Shown here piece after piece: positions 17,011-25,837 of a stretch of DNA of 64,000 nucleotides. The notes below the pieces were generated by a model that did no database searches, was not told the DNA's origin, and was given only the letters and a program-made list of their open reading frames with translations. A program made the translations under genes and the position numbers. Within the stretch, counting starts at the first letter, position 1; each line of letters starts with the position of its first letter. This stretch comes from DASRDU01 sp035652435 (GTDB lineage Bacteria; Acidobacteriota; Blastocatellia; RBC074), in assembly GCA_035652435.1 (NCBI GenBank), contig DASRDU010000134.1, positions 1 to 64,000 on the forward strand. Direction: 5' to 3'.

Positions 17011-18555
17011 ATGGCAAATACCAATTTGAATAAACGGCCGGTCGCGCTGATCATTCTGGACGGCTTCGGTTACTCGGCGAAAACCGAGGGCAACGCCATC
17101 GCCCTCGCCGAGACGCCGTTCCTTGACCAGTACCTGGCCGATTACAAACACACACTGATCGAAGGTTCGGGCGAGCGCGTCGGGCTCCCGTGCGGGCAGT
17201 TCGGCAATTCCGAGGTCGGGCACCTGAACATGGGCGCGGGCCGGATCGTCCAGATGGACATCACCCGCATTGACGAGGCGATTGAGAACGGCACCTTCTT
17301 TGAAAACCCGGCGCTCACGGCGGCCGTGGACGCCGGCAAAGCGAGCGCGCTGCACCTGATGGGACTCGTCTCGGACGGCGGCGTGCATTCGATGAACACG
17401 CACCTTTACGCGCTGCTCGAACTGGCGGCGCGGCGCGGCGTCGAGCGCGTCTTCGTCCACTGCTTCACCGACGGCCGCGACACGGCGCCGCATTCGGGCA
17501 AGGGCTACGTCGGCGAGCTGGTCGGGAAGATGCGCGAGATCGGCGTGGGCCGCGTGGCTTCGGTCTGCGGGCGCTATTACGCGATGGATCGCGACAACCG
17601 CTGGGAGCGCATCAAGCGCGCTTACGACGCGCTGACGAAAGGTGAGGGCGCGAAATTCACCGACCCGATTGCGGCCATCGAGGCTTCATATAACGCCGGC
17701 GTCACCGACGAGTTTATCGAGCCGGTCGTCATCACGCACGAAAACGGCGAGCCGGTCGCGGCCGTTCAACCGGGCGATTCGGTCATCTTCTTCAACTTCC
17801 GCGCGGACCGCGGCAGGCAATTGACGCGGGCCTTTACGGGGCTCAATTTCGACGGCTTCGAGCGCGAGCGGATTCCGAACCTGCACTTCGCGACCTTCAC
17901 GCAATACGACCGCTCATTCAACACGCCGATAGTCTTCGCGCCCGTGCATCTGACCAACATTCTGGCCGATGTCTTTGCCAAAGTCGGCATTGATAATCTG
18001 CGCATCGCCGAGACCGAGAAGTACGCGCACGTGACCTACTTCTTCAACGGCGGCGTCGAGAAGGAATTCCCGCACGAGAGCCGCATCCTCGTGCCTTCGC
18101 CGAAGGTCGCGACCTACGACCTCCAGCCGGAGATGAATGCGTTCAAAGTGACCGAGGAGGTCTGCCGGGCGATTGACGCGGGCGAGACCGACGTCTTCAT
18201 CATCAACTTCGCCAACGCGGATATGGTCGGCCACACGGGCAGGCTCGAAGCCGCGATCAAAGCCGTCGAGGTGCTGGACGCGTGCCTCGGCCGGGTGGTC
18301 GGCTCAATCGAGGGGGTCAAAGGCGCGGCGATTATCACGGCGGATCACGGCAACTGCGAGCAGATGATTGACCCCGAAACCGGCGGGCCGCACACGGCGC
18401 ACACGAACAATCCGGTGCCGTTTATCCTCTGCGACGCCGACTTCAAAGGAACACTCCGCCAGAGCGGGGCGTTAGAGGATATTGCGCCGACGATCCTGCA
18501 ACTGCTCGGGGTCGAGCAGCCGGCGGAGATGACGGGCAAAAGCCTGATGCAGTAG
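17011..18555 (+). CDS. gpmI: 2,3-bisphosphoglycerate-independent phosphoglycerate mutase
   Basis: 514 residues, the usual length for this Mn-dependent glycolytic enzyme, which interconverts 3- and 2-phosphoglycerate. The N-terminal metal motif ALIILDGFGYS, the phosphoserine site S67 in FGNSEVGHLNMGAGR, HCFTDGRDTAP, GRYYAMDRDNRWERIKRAYDA, FNFRADRGRQLTRAF and the C-terminal FANADMVGHTGRLEAAIKAV and TADHGNCEQM are all present. It appears monocistronic; the ~100-base gap upstream shows no clear promoter beyond an AT-rich TTTTAGTATGAT just before the start. Confidence 0.97.
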   Translation: MANTNLNKRPVALIILDGFGYSAKTEGNAIALAETPFLDQYLADYKHTLIEGSGERVGLPCGQFGNSEVGHLNMGAGRIVQMDITRIDEAIENGTFFENPALTAAVDAGKASALHLMGLVSDGGVHSMNTHLYALLELAARRGVERVFVHCFTDGRDTAPHSGKGYVGELVGKMREIGVGRVASVCGRYYAMDRDNRWERIKRAYDALTKGEGAKFTDPIAAIEASYNAGVTDEFIEPVVITHENGEPVAAVQPGDSVIFFNFRADRGRQLTRAFTGLNFDGFERERIPNLHFATFTQYDRSFNTPIVFAPVHLTNILADVFAKVGIDNLRIAETEKYAHVTYFFNGGVEKEFPHESRILVPSPKVATYDLQPEMNAFKVTEEVCRAIDAGETDVFIINFANADMVGHTGRLEAAIKAVEVLDACLGRVVGSIEGVKGAAIITADHGNCEQMIDPETGGPHTAHTNNPVPFILCDADFKGTLRQSGALEDIAPTILQLLGVEQPAEMTGKSLMQ

Positions 18556-18745
18556 CAAATCATCGGCGGGTTACGAAATGTCATTCTCAATTCTCAATTT
18601 TCAATTCTCCGTCAGCCGACAGTCATGCCGACTGCCAGGGGCGCGTAGAAAATCAACTTCACTGAATGGCCTGCGCGTCAGTACCGCTCGCGGTGCTGAT
18701 TCGGCGCGCCAATCATTGCGGTCTGTCGTTCGACATTCCTGATTG
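18556..18745. repeat. Intergenic gap with a degenerate palindrome copy and simple repeats
   Basis: The 190-base gap holds a tandem-like run of TCAATTCTCAATTTTCAATT near 18585-18605. At 18679-18698 is an 8-bp stem with one mismatch (CAGTACCG...CGGTGCTG). Its right side (GCTCGCGGTGCTGATTCG) matches, with one mismatch, the palindrome at 30557-30597, so it appears to be a decayed copy of that element. There is no coding signal. Confidence 0.6.
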
Positions 18746-19774
18746 ATGTATCACGACCCTCAGAACATTCTCGTCATTCACATCGCGGGCCTGGGCGAAA
18801 CGGTGCTGGCGCTGCCCGCGTTGCGCGCGTTGCGTCGCCACCTGCTGCATTCGCGCATCACGGTCGCGGCGAGCGCGGCGGCGGCGGAGTTGGTGCGGCT
18901 GGCCGAATGCGCCGATGAGGTGCTGCCGGTCGGGCGGCTGAGGGGCGCGGAAGTGATCGGGACGCGCTCGCTTTATCGGAGCGTGAAATCGTTGCGGGAA
19001 GCCGCGCGGGAACGCTACGACCTGGCGATTGAGTTGCGCCCCGGCACGGAAGCGGCCGTGCTGATCAATTTTGCGCGCCCGCAGCGGCGATTGAATCCGG
19101 CGGGCAACGGCGTCCGCAGCCTGATCGGGCGGCTGGCCGGGGCGCTCGCGAAATTCCCTGCGGGTCAGAAGCATCAGGCGAAACGTTACCTTGAAATGCT
19201 CGAACCGCTCGGCGTGCGCCCGCTCGAAGCCGCGCCGAAGCTCGCGACCGGGCGCGAGGCGGATGAGCGGATTGACCGGCTGCTGCGGAAAAACGGATTA
19301 ACGACGGGCGAACTGCTCGTCGGCATTCACCCGGGCTCGGGCAGCGCCCGGAAGCGGTGGCCCGCCGAACGATTCGCTTCCATCGCGGCGCGACTGATTC
19401 ATAACTTTAATGCGCGAGTGATCGTCTTCGCCGGGCCGCGCGAACGCGGGCTGGCCAAGCGGATTGCCGCCGGACTGCCGAAAGGGCGCGCGGTCGTGCT
19501 TGAATCGCCGAAGACGCCTGACTTCGTTTCGGCGCTCGCGCGACTGAGCGTCTTCATCGGCAATCACTCGGGCCCGGCGCATGTCGCGGCAGCGGTCGGG
19601 ACGCCGGTCGTCGCGGTGTCGGCGACCGACGGCCCTTCGCCCGACGACCTGCTCGGCAGAAATCACGCACACATTCGCGGAGTCAGCGCCGAAACTATTT
19701 CCGAAGAAAGAGTCTACGAAGCCGCCTGTTCACTGATTCAGACGAGTCGGGCGGAAATACTGATCACGTTGTGA
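18746..19774 (+). CDS. Glycosyltransferase family 9 (heptosyltransferase-like)
   Basis: 342 residues (ATG 18746; a TTG precedes it directly). The N-terminus NILVIHIAGLGETVLALPAL is the standard GT9 opening, and GIHPGSGSARKRWPAERFA and IGNHSGPAHVAAAVGTPVVA are its nucleotide-sugar-binding motifs. Family members add ADP-heptose or related sugars to the lipopolysaccharide inner core on the cytoplasmic side of the inner membrane. No other LPS genes are adjacent. The 3' end is followed closely by the S46 peptidase, whose most likely start lies 53 bases downstream. Confidence 0.9.
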   Translation: MYHDPQNILVIHIAGLGETVLALPALRALRRHLLHSRITVAASAAAAELVRLAECADEVLPVGRLRGAEVIGTRSLYRSVKSLREAARERYDLAIELRPGTEAAVLINFARPQRRLNPAGNGVRSLIGRLAGALAKFPAGQKHQAKRYLEMLEPLGVRPLEAAPKLATGREADERIDRLLRKNGLTTGELLVGIHPGSGSARKRWPAERFASIAARLIHNFNARVIVFAGPRERGLAKRIAAGLPKGRAVVLESPKTPDFVSALARLSVFIGNHSGPAHVAAAVGTPVVAVSATDGPSPDDLLGRNHAHIRGVSAETISEERVYEAACSLIQTSRAEILITL

Positions 19775-19827
19775 GGCTTGCCCGGCAGACTTCCCGGTTC
19801 GCCGGACATGATTTGAGGAGTTATCCA

Positions 19828-22056
19828 ATGTTACGCAGAGTTCTGACAATATCGCTGATGATCACTTCGCTGGTCATCTCTCCCTTCTCTTTACTGGCCG
19901 ACGAGGGGATGTGGCTGCCCGACACGATTGACAAGCTGCCGATCAGCAAGCTCAAGAGTCGCGGGCTGCAACTGAACGCCGACGACATCTACAGCACGAC
20001 GAAGGCTTCCTTGAAGGACGCGGTCGTGCAACTGAGCATCGGCTGCACCGGCTCCTTCGTCTCACCCGAGGGCCTGATCCTGACCAACCACCACTGCGCG
20101 TTCGAGGGCGTCACGCAGAACAGCACGGTTGACAGCAACCTGATCAATAACGGCTTTCTGGCGCCGTCGCGCGACAAGGAGATTCAGCTGAAGGGTTACA
20201 GCGTCTCCGTCACGCAGGAATACCACGACGTGACGAACGAAGTACTCTCCGCCGTCAAACCCGAGATGTCGCCCGAAGAGCGCGACCACGCCATCAACGC
20301 GCGCAAGGCCGAGATCGCCAAGGCCGCGCTCGGCGACCGCGCGAAGGAAGGCTACCGCACTCAGGTCATGGACATGACCAGCGGCCTGCAATATTTCCTC
20401 TACACCTACCTGACGGTCAGGGACGTGCGGCTGGTTTACGCGCCGCCGAAATCAATCGGCTTCTTCGGGGGCGACCCGGACAACTTCGAGTGGCCGCGCC
20501 ACGCCGGCGATTTCGCCTACCTGCGCGCATACGTCGGGCCCGACGGCAAGCCGGCGGACTTCAATCAGAGCAACGTGCCCTTCAAGCCGAAGAAGTTCCT
20601 GCCGATTAACGCCACCGGCGTCAAGGAAGGCGACTTCACGATGATCATGGGCTACCCCGGCGCGACGTATCGTTACCGTGAATCGTACTCGATTGAGTTC
20701 CGCGAGAAGTACCAGCTGCCCGACACCATCGCGCAGATCAAGCAGCAGGTCGCGGCGCTGACCGAGGAGGGGCAGAAGGATCCGGCGGCGAAGATCCGCA
20801 ACGCTGATCGGATCTTCAGCCTGAACAATACGCTGAAGGCCTTCGAGGGCGCGGTGCAGGGCTTGCGCCGCATGAACCTGGCCGAACGCAAGCGGGCACA
20901 GGAAGCCGAGTTCACCAGATGGCTGGAGAGTAACCCGGCGGCCAAAGCGAAATACGGCAACGTGCTGCCGCAGATCGCGGCGACCTACGCCGATCTGACC
21001 TCCTTTTACCAGCGCCTGAACGCGCTCAACCAGTTGAGCAATTCGGCCGACCTGATCGGCGTGCTGGGCTTCGCATACCAGCGCGCGCTCGATCAGGAAA
21101 AACCCGCCGCCGAGCGTGCGCCGCAGTTCAGTGAGAACGGCGTGAAGCGCATCATGGCGCAGATCGAGCCCAGCTGGAAAGACATGGACGTGAATTCGGA
21201 GGCGAAGGCGCTCGCGGGCGCGCTGGCCGGCGCGGCGGCACTGCCCGCAGAGCAGCGGATTCAGTTTGTCGAACAACTCTTCGCGGGCAAATCCGGCAAC
21301 GAGCGCCGCAAGGCCGAGGAGGAGTATGCGCGCAAGCTGATCGAAGGGTCGCAGTTCAAATCGTTCGAGGCTGTGACGAAGCTGATGAAGTCCACGCCCG
21401 CGGAAATCCGCGCGATTGACGACCCGGCGCTCAAGCTGGCGATTCAGGTCGTGGACGAGACGCAGCCGCTCAACCAGCGGCAGGCGAACTTCAACAGCAC
21501 GATCACGAAACTGCGCCCGGAATTCGTCCGCGGGATGCTGGAGATGAAGAAGGGGGCCTATTACCCCGACGCCAATTTCACCCTGCGGTTCACCTACGGC
21601 GAAGTCAAAGGCTACAAGCCGCGCGACGCGGTCACCTACGACTACCAGACTTCGCTCGGCGGCGTGATTGACAAGGACACCGGCGAAGAGCCGTTCAACG
21701 TCCCGCAGAAGCTGAAAGAGCTGCGGCGCGCGAAGGATTTTGGCACCTACTTCGAGCCGCGGCTGAATGACGTGCCGGTGGACTTTCTGACGACGACCGA
21801 CATCACCGGCGGCAACTCCGGCTCGCCCGTGATGAACGGCAAGGGTGAAGTGATCGGCCTCGCTTTCGACGGAAACTACGAAGGCTTGGGCGGCGATTAC
21901 GCCTTCGAGCCGTCGCTCAATCGCACGCTGGCCGTGGACATCCGCTACGTCCTGTTCCTGACCGAGAAATTCGCCGGGGCGAGTTATCTGTTCAATGAAA
22001 TGCAGATTCGCCGCGGGAAAGCGGCCGTGGCGGCCAGAGCGGCGGGAGTGAACTAA
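19828..22056 (+). CDS. S46 family dipeptidyl peptidase (DPP7/DPP11 type)
   Basis: 742 residues from ATG 19828, chosen because TTGAGGAG precedes it and a signal peptide (~1-24) follows immediately. The chymotrypsin-like fold shows catalytic H89 in TNHHCAFEG, S664 in GGNSGSPVMNG, and a likely Asp in the GFFGGDPDNFEWPRH region. Family enzymes release dipeptides from oligopeptides in the periplasm. The residue 18 positions after the catalytic Ser is Gly (AFDGNYEG); by my alignment this is Gly in DPP7 (hydrophobic preference) and Arg in DPP11 (acidic preference). Length fits the family (~720). Confidence 0.93.
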   Translation: MLRRVLTISLMITSLVISPFSLLADEGMWLPDTIDKLPISKLKSRGLQLNADDIYSTTKASLKDAVVQLSIGCTGSFVSPEGLILTNHHCAFEGVTQNSTVDSNLINNGFLAPSRDKEIQLKGYSVSVTQEYHDVTNEVLSAVKPEMSPEERDHAINARKAEIAKAALGDRAKEGYRTQVMDMTSGLQYFLYTYLTVRDVRLVYAPPKSIGFFGGDPDNFEWPRHAGDFAYLRAYVGPDGKPADFNQSNVPFKPKKFLPINATGVKEGDFTMIMGYPGATYRYRESYSIEFREKYQLPDTIAQIKQQVAALTEEGQKDPAAKIRNADRIFSLNNTLKAFEGAVQGLRRMNLAERKRAQEAEFTRWLESNPAAKAKYGNVLPQIAATYADLTSFYQRLNALNQLSNSADLIGVLGFAYQRALDQEKPAAERAPQFSENGVKRIMAQIEPSWKDMDVNSEAKALAGALAGAAALPAEQRIQFVEQLFAGKSGNERRKAEEEYARKLIEGSQFKSFEAVTKLMKSTPAEIRAIDDPALKLAIQVVDETQPLNQRQANFNSTITKLRPEFVRGMLEMKKGAYYPDANFTLRFTYGEVKGYKPRDAVTYDYQTSLGGVIDKDTGEEPFNVPQKLKELRRAKDFGTYFEPRLNDVPVDFLTTTDITGGNSGSPVMNGKGEVIGLAFDGNYEGLGGDYAFEPSLNRTLAVDIRYVLFLTEKFAGASYLFNEMQIRRGKAAVAARAAGVN

Positions 22057-22071
22057 CTGCGGAAGTTAGAA

Positions 22072-22171
22072 GTCAGAAGGCAAAAGGCTGAAGTAAAAAG
22101 CAGGTGAGTCACAGAACAGGCCGTCCTGGATAATGACCACTGCTTTTTACTTCAGCCTTTTGCCTTCTGAC
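22072..22171. repeat. 31-bp perfect inverted repeat between convergent genes
   Basis: The arms at 22072-22102 and 22141-22171 are perfect complements (31 bp), with a 38-base loop. The arms are A-rich/T-rich (AAGGCAAAAGGCTGAAG on the left), unlike the GC-rich surroundings. The element lies between the 3' ends of the S46 peptidase and the anti-sigma gene and could terminate both transcripts. Confidence 0.85.
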
Positions 22172-22179
22172 TCCACCGA

Positions 22180-22788
22180 TCAGTGGATCGGTTCGAACCG
22201 GGCGGGCGCAGTGATCAGCACCATCGCGCCGTGGTTGGTGTAAACCTCTTCGTGAATGCTGCCCGGCAACGCGCACTGGAAATCGCCGGGGCCGTAATCC
22301 TCATCCCCGATGTGGAAGTCGCCCTCAAGCACATAGCATTCCTCGACCCCGTGATGAAAGTGGCGCACGACCCGGGAGCCGGGTGCCATCTTCAGCAGGA
22401 AGGTCAGCGAATTTCCCTCCCTGTCTTCCGACAACAGCTTCATCAGGATGCCCTTCGCGTAGGGCACCCATTCGCCTTCACTGGCGCGGACGTGAAAGAT
22501 TTCGTTGTGTGCGGGGCTCGTTTCCGGCTCCTGTGCGTCTGGCGCGCTCTCCGCGGCAAGACGGGCGAAGAGTTTGTTTTTAGCGCCGGCCGGCGGCTCG
22601 GCTTCGAGTGCCGCCAGACTCAGGCTGGCCACGACCGATTCGAATGCGTGCAGTTCGGCTTCGGCGGCGGTGTCGCCTGCCGTCAGCCGCGATTCGAAGG
22701 CGCGGGCCTCTCGCTGACTGAGCGCGCCGAGGGCGTAAAGGGCCGCCAGTTCCTGAACTTCTTCCTGATTCACTTCATCACTTCTCAT
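22180..22788 (-). CDS. ChrR-like anti-sigma factor with C-terminal cupin
   Basis: 202 residues. The N-terminal part (EVQELAALYALGALSQREARAFE) is the anti-sigma domain that binds an ECF sigma factor. Residues ~95-202 form a ChrR-type cupin with metal-ligand candidates HFHHGVEECYVLEG and a later His (GSIHEEVY). In Rhodobacter-type systems ChrR holds RpoE inactive until singlet oxygen or other stress acts. Unlike classical ChrR, I see no obvious N-terminal zinc CxxC. The start codon overlaps the sigma stop (ATGA), indicating translational coupling. Confidence 0.9.
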   Translation of the reverse strand: MRSDEVNQEEVQELAALYALGALSQREARAFESRLTAGDTAAEAELHAFESVVASLSLAALEAEPPAGAKNKLFARLAAESAPDAQEPETSPAHNEIFHVRASEGEWVPYAKGILMKLLSEDREGNSLTFLLKMAPGSRVVRHFHHGVEECYVLEGDFHIGDEDYGPGDFQCALPGSIHEEVYTNHGAMVLITAPARFEPIH

Positions 22789-23399
22789 ACGTTTCCTTCC
22801 AACACCGGGCCAAGTCTTTCTTTCAGTTTTAGCATCCCGAGCCGGATGCGGGTCTTGACAGTTCCGAGCGGCAGGCTGGTCTGGAGCGCGATCTCGCTGT
22901 GGCTCAGGCCGCCGTAATAAGCCATTTCGATCAACTCCCGCTGCTCGGGCGAGATGGCGCCGAGCGCCTTGCGGACGAGCCGCCGGCGCTCTGCCATCTC
23001 GGTGGATTCCTCGGGACTCGCCCCGGGCGCGCGCGCCGGGCCGACCGCATCGAGCGGCTCCTTACGCTGCTGGTCCTGCCAGCCCGAGCGCAGGCGATCA
23101 ATCGCGCGGCTGCGGGCAATCGTCATGAGCCACGCCATCGGCGAGCCGCGGTGCCTGTCGTAATTGCCCGCCTGACGCCAGACCTGCGTGAACACATCCA
23201 GCATCACCTCTTCGGCGGTCGCGCGGTCGCCAAGGATGCGCAGCGCCAGCCCGAAGACCAGCCGGCTCGTGGCGTCGTAAAGCGTTCCCAGTGCGGCCTG
23301 ATCGCCGCCGGCAATTGACCTGACGAGCGCAGTCAGGTCCTGGTCGCCAGCGGGGATGGCACCGGGTTCAGGGGTAGAGGACAATGGTAATGTCTCCAT
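22785..23399 (-). CDS. ECF RNA polymerase sigma factor (SigK/RpoE-like)
   Basis: 204 residues from ATG 23399; a longer in-frame start is possible but adds 54 poorly conserved residues. Region 2 is seen in RLVFGLALRILGDRATAEEV and VFTQVWRQAGNYDRHRGSPM, followed by WLMTIARSRAIDRLR. Region 4 is ISPEQRELIEMAYYGGLSHSEIA and LGTVKTRIRLGMLKLKERL. The pairing with a ChrR-like anti-sigma (4-base overlap) points to a photo-oxidative or redox stress regulon. Confidence 0.93.
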   Translation of the reverse strand: METLPLSSTPEPGAIPAGDQDLTALVRSIAGGDQAALGTLYDATSRLVFGLALRILGDRATAEEVMLDVFTQVWRQAGNYDRHRGSPMAWLMTIARSRAIDRLRSGWQDQQRKEPLDAVGPARAPGASPEESTEMAERRRLVRKALGAISPEQRELIEMAYYGGLSHSEIALQTSLPLGTVKTRIRLGMLKLKERLGPVLEGNV

Positions 23400-23619
23400 A
23401 TTTTGCTCGCAGTCGTGCAGTGAAGTCCGACCGGGGAGTAGCGAGTAACCTGCCGGAAGTTTGTCTGATCCAGAGTTCCCTCGTGCGCCGTCACGCTGAT
23501 AATAGGATAAATGAATACTGAACGCCAGTTTTACTGATGTCAGGGGCAGGTGAAAGCACATCCCAACGGATGTACCTCTTTACCTTACGGTGGCTGAAGG
23601 CAATCAGGATCTGCGGGCT

Positions 23620-24648
23620 CTATTTCACCAGCGAAGCCAGCGGGCCGTCCGGCCTGATGACGGGTTTCAGCACGCCGAACGGGACGGTGACGAACTGCGG
23701 CCCGGCCGCATACGGGCCGACGCGGTACGGCTCGATGACGATGACCAGACCGCGCCGCGTGAGGTTCCAGACCTGGAAATTTTCCGCCTTCGGGGCAACG
23801 CCTTCCCTGATGGCGTTCTGATCATCCAGCCCTTCGCGTTTCAGCAGGTCGCCGGCGCAGTGTTTCGAGATCACCTGCAAATAGTTCGAGCCCGGCCTGA
23901 ACAGGTCGGCGAGCGTCAGGAACTTCCCCGCCACGAGATCATAGTTGTAGCTTTCGGCCCCGTAACCGGGGTGCGCGCCGCCGCTGTACGGCCCCGCAGT
24001 CAAAAGCACGCTGATCAGTTGATTCGTCACGAGCGCCACATCGTAGTCTTCGGTGTAGCCCCAGCTTTCGCCCTTCCCGTGATCTTTCGCGTACGACGCC
24101 CTGAATTCCGCCACGCGCTTCAGCACATCGCCTTTGACCCTGGCATTGAACTTTGCGGCGTTCGGGTTCGCTATGCCTGAGAACTCCGGCCAGACGACGT
24201 CAATCGAAAGGGTCTTGAGCTTTTCATCCTTGATGCCCTGCGCGGTGACATTGATGCCGGGCTCTGCATTCACTTCTTTGACCCAGAAGGTTTCCTGCTT
24301 ACCTCCGCCGGTCTTCGCCCATTCGCCGTCGAGCCAAGCGGTCAGCAGGTTGCCTGGTTCTTCCAGTTTGCCAGTGAACGCGGCTGTCGCCTGAGCGCCG
24401 CCGTCGCCGAATTCCTGCAATTTGACGTTGCCCGCCGAGTCAATCGAGCCTTTCAGCGCAATGTCCCTGCCGATGCGGTCGTAGGAGTACGCGCCGGAGA
24501 GTTGATTGCCGCTGCGCCTGAGCTTCATCGTGACTCTGGCGCCGGCGACCCGGCCCTTAAAAACTCTTTCAGTGCTTTGGGCTGAGGCTGACGAAATCGG
24601 CAGGGCCACGAGCAAGGCGGCCTGGATGTTCAGCAGGAATCTGATCAT
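23620..24648 (-). CDS. Exported protein with RsiV-like DUF3298 domain
   Basis: 342 residues from ATG 24648 with a signal peptide (RFLLNIQAALLVALPISSASA). The first half is a beta-rich region (GARVTMKLRRSGNQLSGAYS). The C-terminal half matches the DUF3298/RsiV fold: TEDYDVALVTNQLISVLL, YSGGAHPGYGAESYNYDL, GKFLTLADLF, then a final beta segment. In RsiV this fold binds lysozyme, but many homologues are uncharacterised exported proteins. It is third in a minus-strand set with the 24668 and 25838 genes (gaps of 19 and 27 bases). Confidence 0.78.
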   Translation of the reverse strand: MIRFLLNIQAALLVALPISSASAQSTERVFKGRVAGARVTMKLRRSGNQLSGAYSYDRIGRDIALKGSIDSAGNVKLQEFGDGGAQATAAFTGKLEEPGNLLTAWLDGEWAKTGGGKQETFWVKEVNAEPGINVTAQGIKDEKLKTLSIDVVWPEFSGIANPNAAKFNARVKGDVLKRVAEFRASYAKDHGKGESWGYTEDYDVALVTNQLISVLLTAGPYSGGAHPGYGAESYNYDLVAGKFLTLADLFRPGSNYLQVISKHCAGDLLKREGLDDQNAIREGVAPKAENFQVWNLTRRGLVIVIEPYRVGPYAAGPQFVTVPFGVLKPVIRPDGPLASLVK

Positions 24649-24667
24649 CACTCTGGTCGTCCGGCTC

Positions 24668-25810
24668 TCATTTCTTCTCGAACCTTTTCGGTTTGAGGTC
24701 GGGGTTGATCTTGTATTTTTCAATTTTCCACTCATCCACTGGCACTCCGTTGACGGCTCTGGTAATCAGGAATGGCAGCAACACTCCGTTAACAGGACGG
24801 TAATCTGAAAAATAAAGCTGCACGGCGATTTCCTGAGCCGCTTCGGCCTTCGCCGCTGCCTGATTACTCTCACCTGCCGGGGCGGAGACGACATATCCGG
24901 CATCGCGTCTGACCACCTCGCGATAACTGATCATCAGCGGGCGGCGTGATTTCTGATCCACAAAGAGGCGCGCGGCGAAATCGTCGGGGCCGGTCATGTC
25001 AATCGCTTCGACCTCGCCGGTTCCGGTTTTGATCACGCCGCCGTAAGTGAAATCGAGCGGAAACGACGCGGGGGCCGACTGCAACCAGACGAGCGACAGG
25101 CAGATGAATTCCCGACGAAGCTGCTTTTCCAGCGCCGCTCTGATCTCGGGGTTTTCGATCCCCGGCGGCCTGCTGGTGGCGGCCGACTTCTGCCCGGAGG
25201 CCTTGCCCTCTTCGGCGATTTTTGTCGGGGAGGTATCAAGCCCCGGCCCCTGCGGGGTGGGAATCCTTGTGCCAAGGACACTGTTCTCCGTCGTGGCAGT
25301 CCCCGGGGCGTTTTTACGGACCGTGGTATTGCCGGTCGCCACATCCCTCATTCCACCACTCGCGTTTGCAATCGGCGTGCTTCTGGCACCCTGCACGTCC
25401 GGGGCATCACTGCTGCGGTCATCCCCGGCGGAAGGCCTGCTGACCTGCCTGTCAACCCAGACCTGATTGCCGTTCACCGCCTGCCACAAGGTCAGGGTGG
25501 TCGCGGGTCGCGGGTTCGATTTCTCGATCTTCAGAAACTTGTCGGGGGTGAGCAGCTCGACCTTTATTTCACCGCTCGATTCCTTACCGGCGACGCGGCG
25601 ACGATACTCGCCGGATAAGGAGAGGCCGCGGACGGTTTTGAGATTCGCCTCGCCGCCGAGCGCTTCGCGAATTCCGGCCAGCAGTTGCTGCGCGCGTTTC
25701 TGCTCCGCGACGCCAGTCTTTTCGGCGCCGGCATTACCGGCTGTCTGCTGCGCGCTGCCCGTCGCGGGACAGGCGAGCAGCAGTGTGAAGGCAATTACTG
25801 CCGGCCGCAT
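24668..25810 (-). CDS. Exported hypothetical protein with long low-complexity middle
   Basis: 380 residues with a signal peptide (PAVIAFTLLLACPATGSAQQ). An N-terminal beta-rich domain (~35-115) resembles acidobacterial exported proteins related to the LolA-like outer-membrane lipoprotein-sorting fold (LTPDKFLKIEKSNPRPATTL). An Asn/Thr/Pro/Ala-rich stretch (~120-215) probably is disordered. The C-terminal part continues the fold (RPLMISYREVVRRDAGY; YFSDYRPVNGVLLPFLITR). The likely role is periplasmic; I cannot name a substrate. It follows the GMC oxidoreductase by 27 bases. Confidence 0.7.
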   Translation of the reverse strand: MRPAVIAFTLLLACPATGSAQQTAGNAGAEKTGVAEQKRAQQLLAGIREALGGEANLKTVRGLSLSGEYRRRVAGKESSGEIKVELLTPDKFLKIEKSNPRPATTLTLWQAVNGNQVWVDRQVSRPSAGDDRSSDAPDVQGARSTPIANASGGMRDVATGNTTVRKNAPGTATTENSVLGTRIPTPQGPGLDTSPTKIAEEGKASGQKSAATSRPPGIENPEIRAALEKQLRREFICLSLVWLQSAPASFPLDFTYGGVIKTGTGEVEAIDMTGPDDFAARLFVDQKSRRPLMISYREVVRRDAGYVVSAPAGESNQAAAKAEAAQEIAVQLYFSDYRPVNGVLLPFLITRAVNGVPVDEWKIEKYKINPDLKPKRFEKK

Positions 25811-25837
25811 AAATCACCTCCTGATCAGCGGCGAATC

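Noticed and set aside
16468..17493. A 341-residue frame spanning the fusion gene end and gpmI in antisense
   Set aside because: Crosses two convincing genes on the other strand and lacks motifs or conserved start.
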